Counted from the first letter of the stretch, positions 1 to 6,809 are shown. The stretch: 7,439 nucleotides of DNA from an uncultured Rickettsiales bacterium (GCA_948744995.1 CAPZCD010000051.1:1-7439), one strand, 5' to 3'. A program made the numbers and translations. The notes: generated by a model from the sequence alone, not told the origin.

Positions 1-43
1 AAAATAAGGATGAAGTTGGGATGAAAAGCGAGGTTGGGGTTAA
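1..43. repeat. Left arm of a 43-bp perfect inverted repeat
   Basis: These 43 bases are the exact reverse complement of 7386-7428. The arm begins at the first base of the window, so its outer limit cannot be seen; on the right, 11 more bases follow the matching arm. It is clearly richer in G than its surroundings and contains a partial internal duplication: GGATGAA occurs at 8-14 and 19-25, and GTTGGG at 15-20 and 33-38. It is not self-complementary and contains no transposase. It is probably one copy of a dispersed repeat; a mobile-element end or a contig-edge effect is also possible. Confidence 0.95.
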
Positions 44-544
44 AATAATATTTTTCTTATTTTAACTTTAAAAAGTAGAATTGGATTAAATATTTGAAAG
101 TAGCAGTTTCCTAATAGATTGGGACTGCCTGCCGGTAGTTGATAAATTATCATAAAGGACGCAGAATAAATACAAGAGATAAAACAGCGTAAGAATAAAA
201 AACTGCAGCAAATACAAATTGTTACTAAAAAAATTTAGTAATTATTTAACTATAATCATCATTGGTAAACAAACCCAAAGTAGATTATGGTTTTTCTTCT
301 TTCTCTTTAACCATACAGAGTATAGTTATCATAAGAAAAATTCATTACATTTTTTATAAAAATTCTTTCCAAAATTGAAACTAATTATTTGAAATATAGT
401 TTCCTATAATGTTTCTGGGTTTAATGAATAATAGAAGAATTATGGGAAGGAATATTATCCAACCTCTTTTTTCTGCCTTTAGGAATTATAAAAAATTATA
501 AAAACAATATTCTAGTTTTTTATATGTTTATTGTAACCTATTTA
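44..544. other. Non-coding AT-rich stretch with several small hairpins
   Basis: I see no gene, tRNA or other known RNA here. What can be seen is a set of short inverted repeats. TTAAAATAA/TTATTTTAA (40-48 and 57-65) begins inside the end of the terminal repeat. TGATAA-A-TTATCA lies at 140-152. TTACTAAA-AAAA-TTTAGTAA (222-241) can be lengthened outward to 216-247 with one wobble and one mismatch. TATGGTT/AACCATA (286-292 and 309-315) encloses a pyrimidine-only loop of 16 bases. GAAACTA/TAGTTTC lies at 377-383 and 397-403. A small G+C-rich island with the near-palindrome CTGCCGGTAG sits at 129-138. Some of these are expected by chance in such AT-rich DNA. The stretch lies downstream of the leftward gene at 545-1546, but no hairpin with a clear U-tract marks its terminator. 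It may be a decayed gene or plain spacer. Confidence 0.6.
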
Positions 545-1546
545 TTAATAGGTACCCATAAACGTACTATGAAAACTATCGTCATCTGATTCTTCGTTCT
601 CATCCGATGAATTAGTAGTATAATCACTATAAGGATTAAATCCACTGTCTCTTTGATTTATCTCGTAGAAAGAATTTCTATAATTATTATCATCTTCTTC
701 TTCTACACTCTCCTCTATTATATTAATCGCATCCCTATTTCCATTGTTACAATTATAGTAATCTATAACAAACTCCCAAAAATCTCTTAATTCAGGAGTT
801 AAATGACTAAAATCCGGTCTTTGGTTATGCCCATTATTGTTTTCTTCTCTGTTTTCATTTTCTTCATTTACATTTATAAAATATTGAGAATATCTTCCAC
901 CGTATTCTGAAGGATTTTCTGCTTCTTCCTCTAGGTTATTGGAATGATTATTCTCTATAATGCTATTACCTAATTCTGTCCCAAAAAAATTATTAGCATA
1001 TCTATATCTTATAGCCTCTATATTATCATCACGAATTCCAGTTATAATTTGGGATGATACTGCTGATATTGTAGGAGTTATAGTACTTGCACTTATTGTA
1101 TCTATGTTTGTAGGATCATTATCAATATCAAATTCAATATTACGAGGCTCAGAAATAATTTGGGAGATCTCATTATTCATCGGTTCTGTGTGAGAAGAAT
1201 CATTAGCATACCTTGTATATTCTCTATTATTAACTATAAACAAACTCTCTTCATCCGGTGGAGTCAAATAGTGTCTATCAAAATTTATCATTAAAGTACT
1301 GTCACCTCCTAGATTTAGGTTTAGATTATTAACTACACCACTTTCCATTCCTTCTAACATTTCTTCAAAACCGCTTCTTGCAGCCCCTATATCTCTCCAC
1401 ATTTCTCGTGTATATTCCTCATCTTCCTCAGATGAAATAGATTCCCTATTGGACGTTGCATAAACACACTCTGTACCAGACAAAACTACAACAAACATAA
1501 CCACACGCAAAACAAATAACATACTTTTTAGAATACCTTTTAACAT
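545..1546 (-). CDS. Secreted, acidic, Asn-rich protein without lysine in its mature part; function unknown
   Basis: I do not recognise a family for this 333-residue protein. The N-terminus is a good Sec signal peptide: basic MLKGILK, a hydrophobic core at about residues 9-23, and a probable cleavage after V-Y-A (residues 28-30). Cys27 does not sit in a proper lipobox, so a lipoprotein is less likely. By hand count the whole protein has about 43 Asn, 42 Glu and 24 Asp. After cleavage there are 18 Arg, a single Cys (266) and no Lys; the only two lysines (residues 3 and 7) are in the signal peptide. Acidic clusters lie near residues 39-44, 206-210, 228-235, 278-286 and 314-323. No further membrane segment is visible. 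The ATG is supported by a Shine-Dalgarno-like TAAGGTAGG just upstream. The product is exported and could be a surface or host-directed protein; the latter is inference. It stands alone on its strand, divergent from the acyl-CoA synthetase gene. Confidence 0.8.
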   Translation of the reverse strand: MLKGILKSMLFVLRVVMFVVVLSGTECVYATSNRESISSEEDEEYTREMWRDIGAARSGFEEMLEGMESGVVNNLNLNLGGDSTLMINFDRHYLTPPDEESLFIVNNREYTRYANDSSHTEPMNNEISQIISEPRNIEFDIDNDPTNIDTISASTITPTISAVSSQIITGIRDDNIEAIRYRYANNFFGTELGNSIIENNHSNNLEEEAENPSEYGGRYSQYFINVNEENENREENNNGHNQRPDFSHLTPELRDFWEFVIDYYNCNNGNRDAINIIEESVEEEDDNNYRNSFYEINQRDSGFNPYSDYTTNSSDENEESDDDSFHSTFMGTY

Positions 1547-1549
1547 AAG

Positions 1550-1591
1550 CCTACCTTAGTTATTATTAATTTAATAACGGGTATTATTGTA
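1550..1591 (-). promoter_or_regulatory. Upstream signals of the secreted-protein gene, with an operator-like palindrome
   Basis: Read leftward, there is a possible -10 hexamer TACAAT (1591-1586), then the inverted repeat GTTATTA-N6-TAATAAC (1559-1578, perfect 7-bp arms), then a Shine-Dalgarno-like TAAGGTAGG (1558-1550) before the ATG at 1546. No convincing -35 element is visible. The palindrome would lie at or just after the transcription start, a usual place for a repressor site. Its half-site resembles the GTTATTAAC motifs between birA and tsaE. The ribosome binding site is fairly secure; the promoter and operator are tentative. Confidence 0.4.
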
Positions 1592-1610
1592 TCATTTTGA
1601 TAAATAATAT

Positions 1611-1630
1611 TTAATAGGAATTAATAGGAA
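1611..1630. repeat. 10-bp tandem duplication TTAATAGGAA x2
   Basis: TTAATAGGAA is present twice in direct succession (1611-1620 and 1621-1630) in the spacer between the two divergent genes. The perfect palindrome GATAATTATC (1642-1651) follows closely. This is either recent replication slippage or a paired protein-binding site; the sequence alone does not decide. Confidence 0.8.
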
Positions 1631-1843
1631 TTTCAGAGACTGATAATTATCTAAGATTTTTAATCGACGATTATCTACCAACTAACCCCAAAAATTCATT
1701 AATATACAAAAATTCCATCAACAAATAAACTAAACTAATAAAAATGAAAGTTTTTATAAAATAACTAATAAAATTTTAAATTCCTTATAGACATATAAAT
1801 TATATCGTTTAGTCTCTCAGACAAAATTAAATGAGGTACAAAC

Positions 1844-3922
1844 ATGTTAGAAAATTTTTTTAACCCAAAAAGTGCAGCCGTTGTCGGCGTTTCATCAGAA
1901 CCAAATAAACTTGGAGCAGTTGTATTTAGAAATATGATAGACGCCGGCTATACCGGAAAATTATATGCCGTAAATCCAAAATTAGCAGGACAAGAGTTAT
2001 ATGGAAAACAATGTTACGCATCCGTAAAAGATATCAAAGAACCTATTGATTTGGTAGTAGTTGTTATTCCAGCAAAATTCACCATGGCTACAATAGATGA
2101 TTGTATCGCAAACAAAACCAAAAACATAAGCATAATAACTGCTGGCTTTGGGGAAGTTGGCAATCATGAATTAGAAGACAGCATTGCCAAAAAATGCTCC
2201 GAAAATGGTATAAATTTACTGGGTCCTAACTGTCTCGGCCATATATCCACCTTCAATAACCTAAACGCGAGTTTCGCTGATGGCTTTCCTGATAAAGGAA
2301 ATGTAGCTTTTATCTCTCAATCCGGCGCCTATTGCTCAGCAATGCTTGATTGGGCCAGAGGAAAAGGTATAGGTTTTTCTCATTTCATTTCTATAGGGAA
2401 TAAGGCTCAATTATCTGAGACAGAACTATTAGAGGTTCTTAAAGATGATGTCAATACAAAAGCTTTTATTCTTTATTTGGAATCACTAAAAAACGGGCAA
2501 AAATTCCTAAAAATTGCAAAAGAGATTGTAAAGACAAAACCTATAGTTGTGCTAGAACCCGGTAAGTCATCAAAAGCTCAAGCAGCAAGTTTATCGCATA
2601 CGGGAAGTTTAGCCCCAAACTACAGAGTTCTAGAAATAGCTCTAGAAAAAAGCGGTATAATACAAGCTCATACTACTAGGGAGTTATTCGGTCTACTGGA
2701 AATACTACAATACTGTAAACATAATGAATTTGATGGCGCTCTCGGACTTCTAACTAATGCCGGTGGTGTTGGAGTTCTGACAAGCGATCTATGTGAAGAA
2801 AACGGTTTAGATATTCCTAAACCATCTGACAAAACTATAGAAAAATTAAAGTCTGTATTGAGTGAAGAAGCTGCTTTTGGAAACCCAATCGATGTTATTG
2901 GAGATGCAAAAGCTGATAGATATGAAAATGCACTGAGAATACTATGCGAAAGTGGAGAATATAAAAATATTCTGGTCTTACTGACACCTCAAATGGTAAC
3001 AGATGCTAAAGGTACAGCAGAAGCAGTAGTTAAGGTATCAAAAGAATTTAAAAATGTTAATATATTTACCTCCTTCATTGGTGGAAGTAGAGTTAGCGAC
3101 GGTGTAAAAATTTTGGAACAAAACCATATAATAAACTTTGATTACCCTACTGACGCTACAAGGCTTTTAGGTTTATTAAAGAAACAGACAGCTTATAAAA
3201 ATAAAACTTTCATCAGTGAACTAAAATCTAATGTTTCAAAAGAAATAGTACAAGCTGTTGAACAATCCAAAAATAATGGATTGGCTAGCTTACCACAAAA
3301 TATTGTAAATATGATAATGGATCACTATGGGTTAGATTATCCTAAATCTGGCAACTATGTAGATAAGGCAGAAGCTTTATCATTCTGTAAAAAACTATTT
3401 CCAAAATCGGTGGTATTGAAATTGTCAGCTCCAGATGCTCTGCATAAAACAGAAATGAAAGGTATATATCTAAATATAGATGATGAAATTAAATTTGAAG
3501 AAGCTTGGAATGGTATACAAAATTCTATAAACAAATTTAAACTTAAAGATGCAAGTGTGCTAATTCAAGAAATGATAACTAACTCAACAGAGGTTATTAT
3601 TGGTGTGAATAGTGATAAGAATTTTGGTAGGGTTATGGTATTCGGTAGTGGTGGAATATATACGGAAGTAATAAAAGATACTACCTTAAGAGTACTTCCA
3701 ACCGATGAATTTATTCAAATGATTAACGAAACTAAAGTTGGTAAGATACTAAGTGGCGTTAGAGGTGAAAAACCTAAAGCTATTGGTAAACTTGCAGATA
3801 CTTTATCAAAAGTGCAACAAATAGTTCTGGACTTGCCACAAATAACTTCTATTGATATAAATCCGGCTTTGATTACGGAAGATAGGGTTGTTGTTGTGGA
3901 TTTTAAGGTTATATTGAAGTAA
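1844..3922 (+). CDS. Acyl-CoA synthetase, NDP-forming (acetate--CoA ligase, ADP-forming type), fused alpha-beta chain
   Basis: This 692-residue enzyme belongs to the NDP-forming acyl-CoA synthetase superfamily, which interconverts acyl-CoA + ADP + Pi with acid + CoA + ATP through a phosphohistidine. Domain order: CoA-binding Rossmann domain (about 1-130, ending in GPNCLG 127-132), first ligase/flavodoxin-like domain with SQSGA (158-162), a second such domain with TNAGG (304-308) and NPID (347-350), and a C-terminal ATP-grasp domain (about 480-690). His252 in SHTGS matches the catalytic phosphohistidine, and Glu213 in LYLE matches the second conserved site. ATP-grasp signatures are SAPDALHKTEMKG (528-540), FGSGGIYTEV (600-609) and DINPA (671-675). 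It ends after the ATP-grasp domain, so it lacks the GNAT acetyltransferase domain of Pka/Pat (YfiQ)-type proteins. GAGG at 1833-1836 supports the start. The substrate (acetate or another short acid) cannot be told from sequence. It is cytoplasmic and would make ATP from acyl-CoA or activate acids. It is monocistronic, followed by a terminator. Confidence 0.93.
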   Translation: MLENFFNPKSAAVVGVSSEPNKLGAVVFRNMIDAGYTGKLYAVNPKLAGQELYGKQCYASVKDIKEPIDLVVVVIPAKFTMATIDDCIANKTKNISIITAGFGEVGNHELEDSIAKKCSENGINLLGPNCLGHISTFNNLNASFADGFPDKGNVAFISQSGAYCSAMLDWARGKGIGFSHFISIGNKAQLSETELLEVLKDDVNTKAFILYLESLKNGQKFLKIAKEIVKTKPIVVLEPGKSSKAQAASLSHTGSLAPNYRVLEIALEKSGIIQAHTTRELFGLLEILQYCKHNEFDGALGLLTNAGGVGVLTSDLCEENGLDIPKPSDKTIEKLKSVLSEEAAFGNPIDVIGDAKADRYENALRILCESGEYKNILVLLTPQMVTDAKGTAEAVVKVSKEFKNVNIFTSFIGGSRVSDGVKILEQNHIINFDYPTDATRLLGLLKKQTAYKNKTFISELKSNVSKEIVQAVEQSKNNGLASLPQNIVNMIMDHYGLDYPKSGNYVDKAEALSFCKKLFPKSVVLKLSAPDALHKTEMKGIYLNIDDEIKFEEAWNGIQNSINKFKLKDASVLIQEMITNSTEVIIGVNSDKNFGRVMVFGSGGIYTEVIKDTTLRVLPTDEFIQMINETKVGKILSGVRGEKPKAIGKLADTLSKVQQIVLDLPQITSIDINPALITEDRVVVVDFKVILK

Positions 3923-3977
3923 TAGAATAGGATAGTGGAAAATACTAAATTATAGTAAATTTTTATTAAGTTAGCGG

Positions 3978-4020
3978 AAAAATACCTATGATATTATGGA
4001 TATATCATGGGTATTTTTTT
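3978..4020. terminator. Bidirectional intrinsic terminator between convergent genes
   Basis: Arms 3978-3994 and 4002-4018 pair over 17 positions, with one G-U pair on the + transcript, around a 7-base loop (3995-4001). On the + strand the hairpin runs into seven T (4014-4020). On the - strand the left arm supplies a run of five T, so the same element can end both the acyl-CoA synthetase transcript (gene end 3922) and the leftward 561-residue gene (gene end 4068). The stem is AT-rich, in keeping with this genome. Confidence 0.8.
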
Positions 4021-4067
4021 GAATTGAAATAGAATTTTATAACATCAATATAGGGTTTTATCATATC

Positions 4068-5753
4068 CTATAAGCCTGTAGCTATACTCATAACTTTACT
4101 TCTAGCATTTCTATCTATTAGATCTAGTTTTCTATCAGATATAACACTTGTGCTATAAGTCGTTACATCTTCAGAAATTTTATAACCACCATTGACTCTT
4201 TTATTTTTACTAAATAATTCACTTATACTCCTATCATTAATATTAAAACTTTTTTTCTTCACTTTTTTCTTTGTTTTTTTCTTCGTTTTCACTTTTTCTT
4301 CCCTTCCGTCCTTTTCATTTGAAGCTTTATCTAAAGCTAAAAACATATTTTTAGCTAAAGTTCTTAAAAAAGATTCGGAATTATCTTTAGCTATTGGTTT
4401 AAAATGTCCACTATCATTAGATATTTCAGATATTTTACCTTCCTTATCTACAGTAAAATAACCAGCTGCTATAACTGAAAAATTAGGGTTTCTTTCTTTA
4501 TTCCAAGGAAAATTGCTATGGTGTTCCATTAGACCATCAGTAAATAAATATATGGAACCATCTTTATTAGGTACAGTAAAGTAATATTTTGCTTTTGGTT
4601 TGAGATTAGAACCATTGTATCTAAGCTCTATTTTTCCGTTCTTACAAACATTAATATCAAGCTTATCTTTATCATTAAATTCCCTCATTTTTCTTATTTC
4701 AAAGGTTTTTGTTTCTTCTCCAGTTCCAACCGAGTACATTAAATTGTTTTCATCGCTATAAGTATCATGTTTTTTTTCAATTATTTTAAGACTTGAAGAA
4801 TTCTTTTTAAGAAATTCCATATTCTTAGCAAATTCAAAATTTTTTCGAAATACTGACTTTTTTTGTAAATTTGCTATCGCCATCACCTCTTCTTCAGGCT
4901 CCAAATTTTCTGAATCTTCTTCGGGACATTCTAACCCATTTTTTTTAACAAATTCATCAACTGCATTTTCAATTTCATTTTTAGTGGCTTTGTTAAATGG
5001 CTCCTCAAACCCAAATGAATTATTGGTTACATTTGTAGGTATCCCAAGATTTCTAAAATCTTTTTCATATAGACATTCATCATTTAAATTAAATCCTTTT
5101 TTATGGCTTAGAATGTAATTATTCTTTATTTTTTCAAAATCATCATCATTATCTTTTGGTAGATCTTTAAAATTATCATTATCTTCACCTGATGAATAAT
5201 CAAAATCGTCATTATCTTCAGATAAATCTTCAAAGTCATCATCATCTTCTAAAGAAGGTTCTAATGTTTCTATAAGATTATTATCTTTATCATATTTTTC
5301 TAAAGTATAATTTTGTTTTTCATCATCTGTTTGCATTTTTAGTTTTATATTACCTGTCTTATGGAATTCAGTATATTCTCTGCTGTTATTTTCATTATTT
5401 ATGATTTCTTCAGATATTGTTTTATTTTTACTAAAACTAAATACTTCAATTTTTTTAGAGTTACCAGATATTGTTGTGATTGTTGTATTTAATATTGAAG
5501 GATCAAATTTCTCAATTTTATTCCCTTTTTTTAATATAAGTTTGTTATCATTAATCTCAAACGAAACTTCTTCTTGTTTACTATTAGTTATTCTAAAATT
5601 TCCAGATATACTTTCATTTCTAATATCTGTTAATATTTTGTACAAATCCCTTATTGATAAAGCCCCTTTACTTTTAGCTCTTTCATATTCAAAAGTTTCA
5701 CTATTTTCAACATAAAATTCTCTATCGTTACTCTCAATAGTATATGTATCCAT
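4068..5753 (-). CDS. Mosaic protein with an IQM-like SGHFKP domain, acidic repeats and a lysine-rich NLS-like stretch; function unknown
   Basis: A 561-residue protein with no signal peptide and no membrane segment. Residues 1-165 are unassigned; the part near 128-164 loosely resembles MORN_2-type repeats. Residues 170-210 are an acidic repeat of four units of about 10 residues (DDDDFEDLSE, DNDDFDYSSG and so on). Residues about 365-475 look like the C-terminal domain of plant IQM proteins as I remember them: an NGKIEL strand, then YYFTVP...IYLF, HHSNF (411-415), AAGYFTV...GKISEI (429-444) and SGHFKP (448-453), followed by a helix with FLRTLA. The IQM counterparts are HSSF, AAGRL and SGHY-P. 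No IQ calmodulin-binding motif is visible. Residues 487-501 are the basic run KVKTKKKTKKKVKKK. Lysine is about 13% of the protein by hand count. The ATG has AGGA about 8 bases upstream, and the stop is TAG. It lies downstream of birA on the same strand, 135 bp away with its own candidate promoter. A cytoplasmic or type IV-secreted effector is plausible but unproven. Confidence 0.85.
   Translation of the reverse strand: MDTYTIESNDREFYVENSETFEYERAKSKGALSIRDLYKILTDIRNESISGNFRITNSKQEEVSFEINDNKLILKKGNKIEKFDPSILNTTITTISGNSKKIEVFSFSKNKTISEEIINNENNSREYTEFHKTGNIKLKMQTDDEKQNYTLEKYDKDNNLIETLEPSLEDDDDFEDLSEDNDDFDYSSGEDNDNFKDLPKDNDDDFEKIKNNYILSHKKGFNLNDECLYEKDFRNLGIPTNVTNNSFGFEEPFNKATKNEIENAVDEFVKKNGLECPEEDSENLEPEEEVMAIANLQKKSVFRKNFEFAKNMEFLKKNSSSLKIIEKKHDTYSDENNLMYSVGTGEETKTFEIRKMREFNDKDKLDINVCKNGKIELRYNGSNLKPKAKYYFTVPNKDGSIYLFTDGLMEHHSNFPWNKERNPNFSVIAAGYFTVDKEGKISEISNDSGHFKPIAKDNSESFLRTLAKNMFLALDKASNEKDGREEKVKTKKKTKKKVKKKSFNINDRSISELFSKNKRVNGGYKISEDVTTYSTSVISDRKLDLIDRNARSKVMSIATGL
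4395..4523 (-). other. IQM-like signature segment (HHSNF...AAGYF...SGHFKP) within the 561-residue gene
   Basis: This stretch encodes residues 411-453. The spacing of HHSNF, AAGYFTV, a GKI turn, an ISNDSGH strand and FKP follows the HSSF...AAG...DG...I..SGHYxP pattern of plant IQM proteins. An insertion of several residues (PWNKERNPN, 416-424) replaces the usual short LAGG-like turn. The comparison is from memory and has not been checked by a search. Confidence 0.6.
5124..5246 (-). repeat. Degenerate tandem repeat coding for acidic 10-11-residue units
   Basis: About four units of 30-33 bp encode residues 170-210: DDDDFEDLSE, DNDDFDYSSG, EDNDNFKDLPK and DNDDDFEKIK. The units share a D/N-rich run followed by Phe and often D-L. 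The pattern suggests growth by in-frame duplication followed by drift, and the unit number may differ between strains. Confidence 0.7.
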
Positions 5754-5782
5754 ATTTTTTTCCTAAAATTAAAACTATCTGA

Positions 5783-5810
5783 ATTATGAATATATACAAT
5801 TAATAATCAA
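5783..5810 (-). promoter_or_regulatory. Candidate sigma70-type promoter of the 561-residue gene
   Basis: Read leftward, TTGATT (5810-5805, 4 of 6 to the -35 consensus) is followed after 16 bases by CATAAT (5788-5783, 5 of 6 to the -10 consensus). This is 30 bases before the ATG at 5753 and leaves room for the AGGA ribosome binding site. Such matches are common in AT-rich DNA, so the call is tentative, but it fits separate transcription from birA. Confidence 0.35.
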
Positions 5811-5888
5811 TTAAAAACACGTAAATACTACTTTTAAATATTTTCAGTAACCTATCAAAATATCCAAAACACAATTCCACCTAACCCA

Positions 5889-6590
5889 CTAAAACACATC
5901 AGCCGACAAAATTCTTTTTCGTCCATTTTTAGTATTTAATATCAGGGTTCCATCCTCATCTAATTCTTCAAAAATACCTTCAAACTCTTTATCCTTAATT
6001 TTAACTGTTATAGTTTTTCCGAAATTATAGGCAAATGATAACCATTCGTTCCTTATTCTATCAAAACCAACGACTTGAAACTCTTTATCAAGAGCATCAA
6101 ATATATTAACAAAATTTTCCATAAACTGTTTTCTGTCAATAATAAAGCCTTCAGTTAACAAATCAGTAGCTTCAAAAGATATCTTATCAACTATATTAGG
6201 GTGATAGTTTATATTCACACCAAATCCTACAACTAGAGTGCTATTCAGTATATCTCTTTCCAATAGTATCCCACAAAACTTCTTATTGTTTATTAAGACA
6301 TCGTTAGGCCACTTGCAATTTATCTTGGTTTGACTACTTATTAATTTAATAATTGTTTTAGCAATAGCTAAGGATGTTAAAAAGGTATAATTTGAATAAT
6401 TTATCCTACTGTTTTTAGTTTCTAGTAGTAATGATGCATAAATATTATTTGACTTAGCTGACTGCCATATTCTATCATCCTTACCTCTACCATTTGTTTG
6501 TTCGTTAGCTACCACCAAACTATCCGGAGGGTATTTTTTTACTTCTTTCATTGTAGTATCTACTTTATTAAGATAAAATATATTAATCAT
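5889..6590 (-). CDS. birA: Biotin--protein ligase (biotin--[acetyl-CoA-carboxylase] ligase), class I without HTH
   Basis: A 233-residue enzyme that makes biotinyl-5'-AMP from biotin and ATP and attaches biotin to the carrier lysine of carboxylases such as AccB. Visible landmarks: VDTTMKEV (10-17, the family's VDSTN position), ANEQTNGRG (28-36), the IWQS...NNIYASLLL core (41-56), KWPNDVLINNKKFCGILLE (93-111, with the catalytic-region lysine and the biotin pocket), VVGFGVNIN (120-128) and a small C-terminal domain from about residue 190. There is no N-terminal winged helix, so it should not act as the biotin-operon repressor. The biotinyl-AMP loop reads GRGKDDR (34-40) instead of the usual GRGRRGR, an unusual but still charged form. 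There is no clear Shine-Dalgarno before the ATG; the start is chosen because the family homology begins at once. Its promoter must lie in the TTAAC-rich spacer shared with the divergent tsaE. No biotin synthesis genes are in the window. Confidence 0.93.
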   Translation of the reverse strand: MINIFYLNKVDTTMKEVKKYPPDSLVVANEQTNGRGKDDRIWQSAKSNNIYASLLLETKNSRINYSNYTFLTSLAIAKTIIKLISSQTKINCKWPNDVLINNKKFCGILLERDILNSTLVVGFGVNINYHPNIVDKISFEATDLLTEGFIIDRKQFMENFVNIFDALDKEFQVVGFDRIRNEWLSFAYNFGKTITVKIKDKEFEGIFEELDEDGTLILNTKNGRKRILSADVF

Positions 6591-6702
6591 TTTTTATTTT
6601 TAGTTATTTATAGTAATTGTTAATTTAGTAAATTATTTTTTTTTATCAATTTATTAACAATTTATATCTTTATAAATACTTAATACTATTGATATTTTAG
6701 AG

Positions 6703-6723
6703 TTATTAACAACCTGTTAATAA
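6703..6723. repeat. Inverted repeat TTATTAAC-N5-GTTAATAA
   Basis: Perfect 8-bp arms (6703-6710 and 6716-6723) surround AACCT. The core 6706-6720 reads TTAA-N7-TTAA, the spacing of the alphaproteobacterial CtrA consensus. Confidence 0.85.
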
Positions 6724-6734
6724 GTTTTTATGTG

Positions 6735-6752
6735 TTATTAACCTGTTAATAA
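6735..6752. repeat. Inverted repeat TTATTAAC-CT-GTTAATAA
   Basis: The same 8-bp arms as the palindrome at 6703-6723, but with a 2-base centre (6743-6744). The constant arms with a variable centre suggest that the half-site is what is conserved. A shorter third relative, TAAC-CT-GTTA, lies at 6761-6770. Confidence 0.85.
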
Positions 6753-6757
6753 TTTGT

Positions 6758-6787
6758 TTGTAACCTGTTAATTTTTTATTGAATAAT
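6758..6787 (+). promoter_or_regulatory. Candidate sigma70-type promoter of tsaE
   Basis: TTGTAA (6758-6763, 4 of 6 to the -35 consensus) is separated by 18 bases from AATAAT (6782-6787, 5 of 6 to the -10 consensus). The third AACCTGTTAAT repeat (6762-6772) overlaps the -35 box and spacer, so binding there would be expected to affect the promoter. This is tentative because AT-rich DNA yields many such matches. Confidence 0.35.
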
Positions 6788-6809
6788 GTTAATAAAGTTA
6801 TATTAACAT
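6786..6809. repeat. Inverted repeat ATGTTAATA-N6-TATTAACAT
   Basis: Perfect 9-bp arms (6786-6794 and 6801-6809), the longest in the birA-tsaE spacer. It overlaps the end of the candidate -10 box and could act as an operator or form a hairpin in the tsaE leader. Confidence 0.8.

Noticed and set aside
121..200. tRNA or small structured RNA at the G+C-rich island
   Set aside because: There is no cloverleaf, no T-loop GTTCRANNC motif and no CCA-type acceptor pairing.
76..230. Long leftward open frame without a good start, reading ...IYQLPAGSPNLLGN...
   Set aside because: There is no ribosome binding site or suitable start, it is short, and no family is recognised. It may be a remnant, but nothing supports a pseudogene call.
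960..1193. Open frame of 77 codons on the + strand with a hydrophobic product
   Set aside because: It lies wholly antisense to the 545-1546 gene, whose signal peptide and ribosome binding site are convincing. The hydrophobic product is what the complement of Asn/Asp/Glu-rich codons gives, and there is no ribosome binding site of note.
4192..4461. Open frame of 89 codons on the + strand, Phe/Leu-rich
   Set aside because: It is antisense to the lysine-rich end of the 561-residue gene. The Phe-rich run is the complement of lysine codons, so it is a shadow frame.
5401..5715. Open frame of 104 codons on the + strand, Leu/Ile/Ser-rich
   Set aside because: It is antisense to the N-terminal part of the 561-residue gene; composition is explained by the complementary strand and there is no family resemblance.
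6604..6613. BioR-type biotin operator (TTATTTATAG against TTATMTATAA) near birA
   Set aside because: Two mismatches in very AT-rich DNA and no second copy, so it is not distinguishable from chance.
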